Source: Rhizobiaceae bacterium
GTDB lineage: Bacteria > Pseudomonadota > Alphaproteobacteria > Rhizobiales > Rhizobiaceae
Reading direction: 5' to 3'
DNA length: 64,000 bases
Assembly (NCBI GenBank): GCA_905339215.1
Contig: CAJPFN010000050.1
Span: 1-64,000, forward strand
This document shows positions 57,561-64,000 of the stretch, piece by piece (positions within the stretch are counted from its first letter, which is position 1; each line of letters opens with the position of its first letter). Position numbers and translations under genes: made by a program. The notes beneath the pieces were generated by a model. That model did no database searches, had not been told where the DNA came from, and saw nothing but the letters and a program-made list of their open reading frames with translations.

Positions 57561-58295
57561 TCACCCTTCCGGATACTCCGGAAGGCTGGAAAAAGCGGAT
57601 TTGAGCGCGTTCGACCAACCGTCGGAGATCGTGCGATAATAGGGATCGTCCTGGGTGAAGCGCCGCTTGACGCCGACCTTGAACGTGTCCTTTTCGTAGA
57701 ACATCAGGTCGAGCGGCAGACCGACCGACAGGTTCGACTTCAGCGTCGAATCGAATGACACCAGGAGCAGCTTCACGGTTTCGGCGAACGTCATCTGGCG
57801 GTCGTAGGCGCGAATGAGGATCGGCTTGCCGTATTTCGTCTCGCCGATCTGGAAGAAGGGCGTGTCGTCGCCGGCCTCGATGAAGTTGCCCTCAGGGTAG
57901 ATCATGAACAACCGCGGCTCGGTGCCGCGGATCTGCCCGCCGAGGACGAAGGAGGCGTTGAAATAGGTCTCGGCCTTCTGTCCTTCGGGGGCGGAATTGG
58001 CGATCACCTCACGAACCGTGTTCCCGACGAGCCGCGCCGTCTGGTACATCGACGGGGTTTCGAGGAGCGTGGGCGAGCGTTCCGAAACCGCCTTCGAGCG
58101 TTCGTCGAGCAGGCTGATCACCGCCTGCGTCGTCGCCAGGTTGCCGGCCGACAAGAGCACGATGACGCGCTCGCCCGGCTCTTCCCAGATGTGCATCTTG
58201 CGGAAGGTCGAGATCGAGTCGATCCCTGCATTCGTGCGCGTGTCCGACATGAACACGAGGCCGCGATCGATCTTCAGGCCGACACAATAGGTCAT
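57561..58295 (-). CDS. Anbu, bacterial proteasome-like subunit
   Basis: This 244-aa protein starts MTYCVGLKIDRGLVFMSDTR. After Met removal Thr2 would be the N-terminal nucleophile, as in the proteasome beta subunit and Anbu. The segments NAGIDSISTFRKMHIWEEPG and VLLSAGNLATTQ match Anbu, the ancestral beta-subunit family. Its substrate and assembly partners are not known in this organism. It is the last gene of the cluster: transglutaminase-like, alpha-E and ATP-grasp genes lie upstream. This gene order is the reported Anbu context. Confidence 0.93.
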   Translation of the reverse strand: MTYCVGLKIDRGLVFMSDTRTNAGIDSISTFRKMHIWEEPGERVIVLLSAGNLATTQAVISLLDERSKAVSERSPTLLETPSMYQTARLVGNTVREVIANSAPEGQKAETYFNASFVLGGQIRGTEPRLFMIYPEGNFIEAGDDTPFFQIGETKYGKPILIRAYDRQMTFAETVKLLLVSFDSTLKSNLSVGLPLDLMFYEKDTFKVGVKRRFTQDDPYYRTISDGWSNALKSAFSSLPEYPEG

Positions 58296-58334
58296 GGGCT
58301 GCCGTTCTGCTGATTCACCCGAGATTGAGCAGGT

Positions 58335-59132
58335 TTACTGCTCCACGGTGATACGAACCGCAAGCTGTTCTTCCGCCTGCCCCAACAAAATGCCCGACAC
58401 CGGCATGGCGTCGCGATAGTCGCGCCCGGTGGCGAGGCGGACGTAGCGGGCGTCCGGCGAGATGCCGTTGGCCGGATCGAACGCGACCCAGCCGAGGTTT
58501 TCGACATGGGCTTCTGCCCAGGCATGGCTCGCCGCCTGCTCGCCGACCCCTTCCATCATCAGGTAGCCGCTGACATAGCGTGCGGGGAAGCCGATGCGCC
58601 GAGCCGCCGAGATGAAGATATGGGCATGGTCCTGGCACACGCCCGCGCCCTGGGCTAGCGCCGCTTCGGCCGCTGTCCCGGGATGGGTCGCGCCCGGCGT
58701 GTAGGAAACGCGTTCGCCGATCCCCGCCATCAGCCTGTGGAGTTTGTCGAGGTCTCCGCCTGCCGCGCCGATTTCGGCGGAAAGCGAGACGATCCCCTCG
58801 CCCGCGGCGGTCAGCGGCGTCTCGGCGCAGAACAGCCAGAGCGGGGCGAATCCGCGATGCACGCCTATCATTCCCGCCTTGTCGACCGTCTGGACCTCGC
58901 CGCTCGCCTCGATCGAGATCGCGTGCGGATCGCCCTCGACACTGAGCAGGCGCGTGTCGTTGCCGAAATGGTCGACGAAACGGAGTTCCTCGCGCGCGCC
59001 TTCGATCGCCAGCGCCCAGTTCAGGACCTTCTGCGTCGGACCCGACAGCGGCACCAGCCGCAAGCGCTGCAGTGCGTAGCGGATCGGGACATCATAGCTG
59101 TATTCGGTTCTGTGCTTGATCCTGAGGCGCAT
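58335..59132 (-). CDS. transglutaminase-like protein (Anbu cluster)
   Basis: The product is 265 aa. The N-terminal beta region (MRLRIKHRTEYSYDVPIRYA) is typical of bacterial transglutaminase-like proteins, followed by the catalytic domain. The catalytic triad is Cys166 (GVCQDHAHIF), His203 (ASHAWAEAHV) and Asp219 (AFDPANG). Such enzymes cleave or form amide bonds; in this context a peptide-like metabolite or modified protein is suspected. It lies 39 bp upstream of Anbu and 12 bp after the alpha-E gene. Confidence 0.92.
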   Translation of the reverse strand: MRLRIKHRTEYSYDVPIRYALQRLRLVPLSGPTQKVLNWALAIEGAREELRFVDHFGNDTRLLSVEGDPHAISIEASGEVQTVDKAGMIGVHRGFAPLWLFCAETPLTAAGEGIVSLSAEIGAAGGDLDKLHRLMAGIGERVSYTPGATHPGTAAEAALAQGAGVCQDHAHIFISAARRIGFPARYVSGYLMMEGVGEQAASHAWAEAHVENLGWVAFDPANGISPDARYVRLATGRDYRDAMPVSGILLGQAEEQLAVRITVEQ

Positions 59133-59144
59133 CCGATCCCCGGC

Positions 59145-60086
59145 TCAGTAGAATCTGTAGTCTTTGGCGATCTGCTCGCCGAACCGGTGGTTGCTGGCGA
59201 TGAAGGCGTCGAGGAATTCGTGCAAGCCGGTATCGAAGATGTCCTTGATCGATCCCGCCCGCAACTTCGCCAGCATGTCCTCCGCCAAGTCGTGGCAGGG
59301 CAGCCGCTGGCCGTACTCCGCGGCGCGGAAGCCGAGATGCTCGACGATGAAGCGGTAGCAGAAGGTCAGCGAGCGCGGCATGCGCGGATTGAGAATCAGA
59401 TAGTCCGCGATGTTGGTCGGCTTGTACTCCGCGTCGTACACCCAGCGGTAGGAGCGGTGCGCGGCGACCGAGCGCAGGATCGATTCCCACTGGTAGTTGT
59501 CGAGCGAGGAGCCGACCCACGAGATCGAGGGCAGCAGCACGTAATACTTCACGTCGAGGATGCGCGCCGTGTTGTCGGCGCGCTCGACATAGGTGCCGAT
59601 CTGGGCAAAGTCGAAGATCTCGTTCCTCAGCATGGTACCGTAGAAGGCGCCGCGGATGAGTGCGGTCTCGCGCTTGATCGTGTCGAGCACGGCCGGCAGG
59701 TCGCGCGCGTCGATCGGCTTGGCTAGCGTGCGCTTCAGCGACATCCAGGCCTCGTTGATCGACTCCCAGGTCTCGCGCGTCAGCGCCGTGCGCACCATGC
59801 GCGCGTTCATCCGTGCCGTTTCCATGGACGACATCGCGCTCGACGGGTTTGCCGTGTCGCGGATGAGGAAATCGGACACCGTCGCTGCCGAGTATTCGTC
59901 GTGCCTGTTGGCAAAGGCGACGTCGACGCCGGCGCTGACCACGACGGAGGTCCACTCCTCGGCGGCATTCTGCGAGCGCGTCAATGCCATGCGCAGGCCG
60001 GCGTCGACGAGCCGAGCCATGTTTTCCGCGCGCTCGATGTAGCGGTTCATCCAGTATAGGCCATTGGCGGTGCGGCCGAGAAGCAT
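59145..60086 (-). CDS. alpha-E domain protein (DUF403, Anbu cluster)
   Basis: This 313-aa protein is almost all helical. It starts LLGRTANGLYWMNRYIERAE, the alpha-E signature, and has NEIFDFAQIGTYVERADN in the middle. No enzyme activity is known. It is found with Anbu, transglutaminase-like and ATP-grasp genes in many bacteria. Upstream on the minus strand a four-helix-bundle cassette separates it from the ATP-grasp gene. Confidence 0.92.
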   Translation of the reverse strand: MLLGRTANGLYWMNRYIERAENMARLVDAGLRMALTRSQNAAEEWTSVVVSAGVDVAFANRHDEYSAATVSDFLIRDTANPSSAMSSMETARMNARMVRTALTRETWESINEAWMSLKRTLAKPIDARDLPAVLDTIKRETALIRGAFYGTMLRNEIFDFAQIGTYVERADNTARILDVKYYVLLPSISWVGSSLDNYQWESILRSVAAHRSYRWVYDAEYKPTNIADYLILNPRMPRSLTFCYRFIVEHLGFRAAEYGQRLPCHDLAEDMLAKLRAGSIKDIFDTGLHEFLDAFIASNHRFGEQIAKDYRFY

Positions 60087-60103
60087 CAGGCGGCTCCGCC
60101 GAT

Positions 60104-60129
60104 GAGGCAGTCGGCAGTCGGCAGTCGGC
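60104..60129. repeat. left inverted array of the GGCAGTC heptamer
   Basis: This 26-bp block repeats the unit GGCAGTC three times and is the exact reverse complement of 60549-60574. It lies 18 bp upstream of the alpha-E start codon and 31 bp beyond the four-helix-bundle stop. Confidence 0.9.
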
Positions 60130-60159
60130 GGTCGAACGGTCGAAAGCCGGATACGGTCT

Positions 60160-60588
60160 TCATGCTGCCTTCTCCAGGCTGCGGATCAGGGCCCGCAGCA
60201 TCTTGCCCACGTCCTCGCTCCACGAAAGGAGCGTCTCCTCGAGAGCGACGTCGAGGAGGCCGAGCCGCTGCGAGATTATGAGGTGCGTTTCCAGTTCCTT
60301 GAGCGATCCCTGTGCGATCCTGAGGAACTGCAGGTAGGAGCCTCTGTTCTCCCGCCCGTAACCTTCGGCGATGTTCGCGGCGATCGAGGTCGCCGACCGC
60401 CTGATCTGCGCCGTGAGCCCGTGGATTTCCGACGTCGGATAGGCCTTGGTCGCCTCGTAGCAGGCAACGGTCGGTTCAATGGCGAGCTGCCACACACGCA
60501 AGTCGCGATAGGAGCGTTTCTGCCCGTCGCGGCCGGCTTCACCCGACTGCCGACTGCCGACTGCCGACTGCCTCGCTCCCTCAATCAT
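60160..60588 (-). CDS. four-helix-bundle (S23/Avd-like) protein in a cassette
   Basis: This 142-aa protein belongs to the four-helix-bundle family first seen as 23S rRNA intervening-sequence protein: YRDLRVWQLAIE, RRSATSIAANIAEGYGREN and YLQFLRIAQGSLKELETHL. Its ATG (60588) overlaps the ATP-grasp stop by 8 bp, so translation may be coupled. The first 20 residues (RQSAVGSRQS) are encoded by the heptamer array rather than by the fold. Related proteins include Avd of retroelements; no reverse transcriptase is nearby. Role is unknown. It splits the Anbu operon between the ATP-grasp and alpha-E genes. Confidence 0.88.
   Translation of the reverse strand: MIEGARQSAVGSRQSGEAGRDGQKRSYRDLRVWQLAIEPTVACYEATKAYPTSEIHGLTAQIRRSATSIAANIAEGYGRENRGSYLQFLRIAQGSLKELETHLIISQRLGLLDVALEETLLSWSEDVGKMLRALIRSLEKAA
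60549..60574. repeat. right inverted array of the GGCAGTC heptamer
   Basis: Exact reverse complement of 60104-60129; the array extends with a fourth unit to about 60545. It lies inside the 5' end of the four-helix-bundle ORF. Confidence 0.9.
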
Positions 60589-62017
60589 CCAGCACCCACG
60601 TATCCTTCGTCCCCCCGCCCTGCGAGGAGTTCACGACCAGCGAGCCTTCCTTCAGCGCGACCCGGGTCAGCCCCCCCGGCACGATCTGGATGCGGTCCGA
60701 TACCAGCACGAACGGCCGGAGATCGACGTGGCGCGGCGCCAGGCCTTTTTCGGTAAGGATCGGGCAGGTCGACAGCGATAGCGTCGGCTGGGCGATGTAG
60801 TTGGACGGTTTGGCCTTCAGCTTCGCCGCGAACGCCTCCCGCTCCTTCTTCGATGCCGCCGGACCAACCAGCATGCCGTAGCCGCCGGAGCCGTGCACTT
60901 CCTTGACGACGAGGTCGCCGAGGTGTTCCAGTACGTAGGCGAGGCTGTCCGGCTCCGAGCAGCGCCAGGTGCGGATGTTCTCCAGCATCGCCTTGCGGCC
61001 GGTGTAGAACTCGATGATCTCCGGCATGTAGGAGTAGATCGCCTTGTCGTCGGCGATGCCGGTGCCCGGTGCGTTGGCGATGGTGATGTTGCCGGCCCGG
61101 TAGACATCCATGATTCCAGCGACGCCCAGTGCCGAATCCGCGCGGAAGGTGAGCGGATCGAGGAAGGCGTCGTCGACGCGGCGATAAAGCACGTCGATGC
61201 GCTTGTATCCCTCCGTCGTGCGCATGGCGACGTGGCCGTCGACAACCCTGAGATCGGTGCCCTCGACCAGTTCGACGCCCATCTGGTCGGCAAGGAAGGC
61301 GTGCTCGAAATAGGCCGAGTTGTAGCTGCCCGGCGTCAGCACTGCGATGGTCGGTGTGCCCTTGACGCCTTCCGGCCGCGTCGCAGCGAGCGACTGGCGC
61401 AGCAGCTGCGGATAGTTCTCGACCGGCCTTACCTTCACCTGCTGGAACAGCTCCGGGAAGAGCTGCATCATCGTCTCGCGGTTCTCCAGCATGTAGGAGA
61501 CGCCCGACGGCGTGCGCGCATTGTCCTCCAGCACGTAGAACTCGTCCTCGCCGGTGCGTACGATGTCGACGCCGATGATGTGGGTGTAGACGCCGGCCGG
61601 CGGCTTCACGCCGATCATCTCCGGCAGAAAGGCCTCGTTGCCGGCGATCAGCTCCTTCGGCACGCGCCCGGCCTTCAGAATCTCCTGGCGGTGGTAGATG
61701 TCGTCGAGAAAGGCGTTGAGCGCCTGGACGCGTTGCTCGATGCCCTGCGTCAGGCGCCGCCATTCCGAACCGGAAATGATGCGCGGCACGATGTCGAATG
61801 GGATCAACCGCTCCGCGGCCTCGACCTCGCCGTAGACCGCAAACGTGATGCCTGTCTTGCGGAAGACGCGCTCGGCGTCCTGCATTTTTTCGGTGAGCCT
61901 GGCCGGATCCTGGTCCTGCAACCAGCGATCGTAGGCCGAATACGGTTTTCTCAGACCGGCCTCGGCCGGCTTCATTTCGTCGAACGCAACCAAGCGCGAA
62001 CTCCCCTGCACCGCCAT
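60581..62017 (-). CDS. circularly permuted ATP-grasp protein (Anbu cluster)
   Basis: This 478-aa protein shows the circularly permuted ATP-grasp type 2 layout: RLTEKMQDAERVFRKTGITF near the start, EFYVLEDNARTPSGVSYML, GIADDKAIYSYMPEIIEFY and VVKEVHGSGGYGMLVGP. By family it should join a carboxylate to an amine with ATP, possibly making a peptide-like product. ATG 62017 fits the usual length; the 95-residue longer ORF is not supported. It is the first gene of the Anbu cluster and overlaps the four-helix-bundle ORF at its 3' end by 8 bp. Confidence 0.93.
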   Translation of the reverse strand: MAVQGSSRLVAFDEMKPAEAGLRKPYSAYDRWLQDQDPARLTEKMQDAERVFRKTGITFAVYGEVEAAERLIPFDIVPRIISGSEWRRLTQGIEQRVQALNAFLDDIYHRQEILKAGRVPKELIAGNEAFLPEMIGVKPPAGVYTHIIGVDIVRTGEDEFYVLEDNARTPSGVSYMLENRETMMQLFPELFQQVKVRPVENYPQLLRQSLAATRPEGVKGTPTIAVLTPGSYNSAYFEHAFLADQMGVELVEGTDLRVVDGHVAMRTTEGYKRIDVLYRRVDDAFLDPLTFRADSALGVAGIMDVYRAGNITIANAPGTGIADDKAIYSYMPEIIEFYTGRKAMLENIRTWRCSEPDSLAYVLEHLGDLVVKEVHGSGGYGMLVGPAASKKEREAFAAKLKAKPSNYIAQPTLSLSTCPILTEKGLAPRHVDLRPFVLVSDRIQIVPGGLTRVALKEGSLVVNSSQGGGTKDTWVLDD

Positions 62018-62131
62018 TTCAAGGCCTGCGAAAGGCAAAATGCAAGCGCATTCGCCTTCATTGCGTGCCGCGATGGCCTCTACCGCGTCGTTGCACAGGA
62101 AATGGGCAATTGACGCGCGGTCCGTGCAGTA

Positions 62132-62154
62132 GCCTGCCGAGCCCTTCGGCAGGC
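62132..62154. repeat. 9-bp hairpin in the divergent region before DUF4864
   Basis: GCCTGCCGA (62132-62140) and TCGGCAGGC (62146-62154) are exact reverse complements with loop GCCCT. It lies in the 266-bp region between the ATP-grasp and DUF4864 genes. A TATATT -10-like element is at about 62239. Confidence 0.6.
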
Positions 62155-62283
62155 CGGGCTGCGGCCGGCTCGTGCTGCCGGACGGAATCGCCACGGCCGC
62201 TTCGCGCGAAACCCGCCGGGGCGCTGCGCCGTATGTTATATTGGCAGCCGGGTGTCCGGCGCCCGCTTCACGGGAGAACGAGC

Positions 62284-62700
62284 ATGCGAACGATGACCGC
62301 AATCTTCCTCGCCCTGTCGCTCCAGGCGTGGCCGGCCGCCGCCGGCGAGGCCGAGGTCAAGGCGGCGCAATCGACGATCGACAGCCAGTTGAGGGCGTTT
62401 CTCGCCGACGACGGGGCGCTCGCCTATTCCTACGCCGCGCCCGGCATCAGGCAGATCTTCCCGTCGGTGGAATCGTTCATGGGCATGGTGACCAACGGCT
62501 ACGCGCCCGTTCGCCGCCCGCAGAGCTATGTGTTCGGCAAGGTCGAGGAAATGGGCGCCGGCCGGATCGCCCAGCAGGTCTTCGTCGTCGGCCCGGACGG
62601 CAAGGAGTACGAAGCGCTCTACACGCTCGAACTGCAGCCCGACGGCGTCTGGCGCATCACCGGTGTCAGCCTGCGCGCCTCGAACGCGCTGAGTACCTGA
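62284..62700 (+). CDS. DUF4864 protein, secreted
   Basis: This 138-aa protein has a signal peptide (about residues 1-21, ending WPAAAGEA). The body reads STIDSQLRAFLADDGALAYS and SYVFGKVEEMGAGRIAQQVF, fitting the DUF4864/SnoaL-like fold. Function unknown. GGGAGA lies before ATG 62284. It converges on tgt after 12 bp. Confidence 0.85.
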   Translation: MRTMTAIFLALSLQAWPAAAGEAEVKAAQSTIDSQLRAFLADDGALAYSYAAPGIRQIFPSVESFMGMVTNGYAPVRRPQSYVFGKVEEMGAGRIAQQVFVVGPDGKEYEALYTLELQPDGVWRITGVSLRASNALST

Positions 62701-62712
62701 GCCGCCGAAACA

Positions 62713-63846
62713 TCACAAAGCGGCCAGGTCGCCCCTCGCCCAGCCTTCCGCGATCTCCGCGGCGCGGTCGGCGAAGCGGCCGGCCGAGATGGCGTCGCGG
62801 ATGTCGGCCATCAGGCTCTCGTAGTAGGCGATGTTGTTCCAGGTGAGCAGCATGGCGCCGAGCGCCTCGCCGGATTTCACCAGATGGTGCAGGTAGGCGC
62901 GGGAATAGTCGCGCGCCGCCGGGCAGTCGCTCTCCTCGTCGAGCGGGCGCGGGTCTTCGGCGTGGCGGGCGTTCCTGAGGTTCACCTTGCCGCGGCGCGT
63001 GTAGGCCAGCCCGTGGCGGCCGGCGCGGGTCGGCATGACGCAGTCGAACATGTCGATGCCGCGAGCGACCGATTTCAGGATGTCGTCGGGCGTGCCCACC
63101 CCCATCAGATAGCGCGGCTTTTGTGCGGGCAGCAGCGGGCAGACCACGTCGAGCATGTCGAGCATCACCGCCTGCGGCTCGCCGACAGCCAGCCCGCCGA
63201 CCGCGTGGCCCTTCAGCTCCATCGCCGCCAGCGCCTCGGCCGAGCGCTCGCGTAGCCGCGCGTCGTCGCCGCCCTGGACGATGCCGAACATCGCCTTGCC
63301 GGGCTGATCGCCGAAGGCCGCCTTACAGCGCTCGGCCCAGCGCAGCGACATCTCCATGGCGCGGGCGATCTCGCGCTCCTTCGCCGGCAGCGCCACGCAC
63401 TCGTCGAGCTGCATCTGGATGTCGCTGTCGAGCAGGCCTTGGATCTCGATCGAGCGCTCCGGTGAAAGCTCGTAAGGCGCGCCGTCGATGTGCGAGCGGA
63501 ATTTCACCCCCTGTTCCGAGATCTTCCTGAGCTTCGACAGCGACATCACCTGGAAGCCGCCGCTGTCGGTGAGGATCGGACCCGGCCAGCGGGCGAAGTC
63601 GTGCAGGCCGCCGAGCCGGGCGACGCGCTCCGCGCCGGGCCGCAGCATCAGATGGTAGGTGTTGCCCAGAATGATGTCGGCGCCGGCCGCGCGCACCTGG
63701 TCCATGTACATCGCCTTCACCGTCCCGCCGGTGCCGACCGGCATGAAGGCCGGCGTGCGCACCACCCCGCGCGGCATGGAGATCTCGCCGCGGCGCGCGG
63801 CGCCGTCGATGGCAAGGAGACGGAAGGTGAAGTCTATCGCGCTCAT
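62713..63846 (-). CDS. tgt: queuine tRNA-ribosyltransferase (altered zinc site)
   Basis: This 377-aa enzyme exchanges guanine-34 of tRNA for a queuosine precursor. The catalytic aspartates are Asp94 ([11 protein letters not shown]) and Asp268 ([14 protein letters not shown]). The usual zinc ligands C-x-C-xx-C plus His are S306, C308, A311 and N337 here, so only one remains. Rhizobial relatives may share this change. Its start overlaps the stop of queA by four bases (ATGA), as usual for this pair. Confidence 0.95.
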   Translation of the reverse strand: MSAIDFTFRLLAIDGAARRGEISMPRGVVRTPAFMPVGTGGTVKAMYMDQVRAAGADIILGNTYHLMLRPGAERVARLGGLHDFARWPGPILTDSGGFQVMSLSKLRKISEQGVKFRSHIDGAPYELSPERSIEIQGLLDSDIQMQLDECVALPAKEREIARAMEMSLRWAERCKAAFGDQPGKAMFGIVQGGDDARLRERSAEALAAMELKGHAVGGLAVGEPQAVMLDMLDVVCPLLPAQKPRYLMGVGTPDDILKSVARGIDMFDCVMPTRAGRHGLAYTRRGKVNLRNARHAEDPRPLDEESDCPAARDYSRAYLHHLVKSGEALGAMLLTWNNIAYYESLMADIRDAISAGRFADRAAEIAEGWARGDLAAL

Positions 63847-64000
63847 GCCGCGCCCTCGGGGCGGAAAAGAAGGCTGGCATCGCCATAAGAGTAGAACCTG
63901 TATCCGCCGGCGATGGCGTGGCGGTACGCCTCGTGCATCGTTTCCAGCCCGGAAAACGCCGAGACCAGCATGAACAGCGTCGAGCGCGGCAGGTGGAAGT
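63843..64000 (-). CDS. queA: S-adenosylmethionine:tRNA ribosyltransferase-isomerase, C-terminal end
   Basis: Only the last 52 residues are in the window; the 5' part lies beyond 64000. The segment [19 protein letters not shown] followed by [17 protein letters not shown] is the QueA C-terminus. QueA adds the cyclopentene ring to the queuosine precursor on tRNA. The stop shares ATGA with the start of tgt, so the two are one operon. Confidence 0.93.
   Translation of the reverse strand, partial: FHLPRSTLFMLVSAFSGLETMHEAYRHAIAGGYRFYSYGDASLLFRPEGAA

Noticed and set aside
57565-57585. 9-bp hairpin at the end of the Anbu gene as a terminator
   Set aside because: It is inside the coding end of Anbu (residues PEYPEG) and has no T-run after it.
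60160-60588. Diversity-generating retroelement suggested by the Avd-like four-helix bundle
   Set aside because: No reverse transcriptase, template repeat or variable-repeat pair is found in the neighbourhood.

Overview
The window is a GC-rich (visibly about 65%) stretch of an alphaproteobacterial chromosome. The best fit is the order Hyphomicrobiales (Rhizobiales), and the gene set resembles Mesorhizobium-like Phyllobacteriaceae; the family is inference. The pointers are a rhizobial-type suf operon with an Irr/ICE-like box, phosphatidylcholine synthase, BA14K and IalB family proteins, HspQ, a class I PHA synthase, an Anbu proteasome-like operon and a zinc-ligand-poor Tgt. Nearly all of it is ordinary, densely packed, conserved chromosome. 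There is no prophage, transposase, integrase or CRISPR array.

Layout. 1-6 kb: a small lipoprotein, PHA synthase, an M15-type peptidase lipoprotein, tRNA-Glu and a secreted DUF900 hydrolase. 6-12.3 kb: an outer-membrane protein with an internal duplication, a perfect 23-bp hairpin, map, radC, an SLC13/RCK transporter and an FNR/FixK-type regulator. 12.3-19.8 kb: the minus-strand suf operon (group I desulfurase, sufB, three small accessory genes, sufC, sufD, sufS, DUF59), with an ICE-like site just upstream and no sufA at its end. 20-25.8 kb: hydrolase, DUF1508 protein, TerC, glyoxalase-like protein, rimO, acyltransferase and GST. 25.9-30.7 kb: a complete BMP-type (nucleoside-like) ABC importer. 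30.8-36.7 kb: quinone oxidoreductase, pcs with DUF1326, UbiH-like monooxygenase, AEC transporter, hspQ and IalB. 36.9-46.2 kb: YejA-like binding protein, FrnE-like protein, DUF2726, mfd, sdhE and recG. 46.1-52.1 kb: DUF502, glmS, glmU, EamA transporter and ccdA. 52.2-57.5 kb: an orphan 77-aa ORF behind an FNR/FixK box, tRNA-Lys, BA14K, glpK/glpR and a PLP decarboxylase. 57.5-62 kb: the Anbu cluster. 62.3-64 kb: DUF4864, tgt and the end of queA.

How the genes work together. The suf genes form one Fe-S assembly unit, and the ICE-like box suggests iron control through Irr. glmU-glmS supply UDP-GlcNAc. glpR-glpK handle glycerol. queA-tgt make queuosine. sdhE and mfd/recG serve respiration and DNA repair. 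Anbu, a transglutaminase-like protein, an alpha-E protein and a circularly permuted ATP-grasp form the conserved Anbu set, whose substrate is not known.

The points most worth a second look are: the four-helix-bundle cassette, bounded by inverted arrays of a 7-bp repeat, lodged inside the Anbu operon; the small extra membrane genes in the suf operon; glpR, which seems to start at ATT; the orphan ORF with the FNR box; the duplicated porin-like protein; the long perfect hairpin; and the loss of almost all zinc ligands in Tgt.
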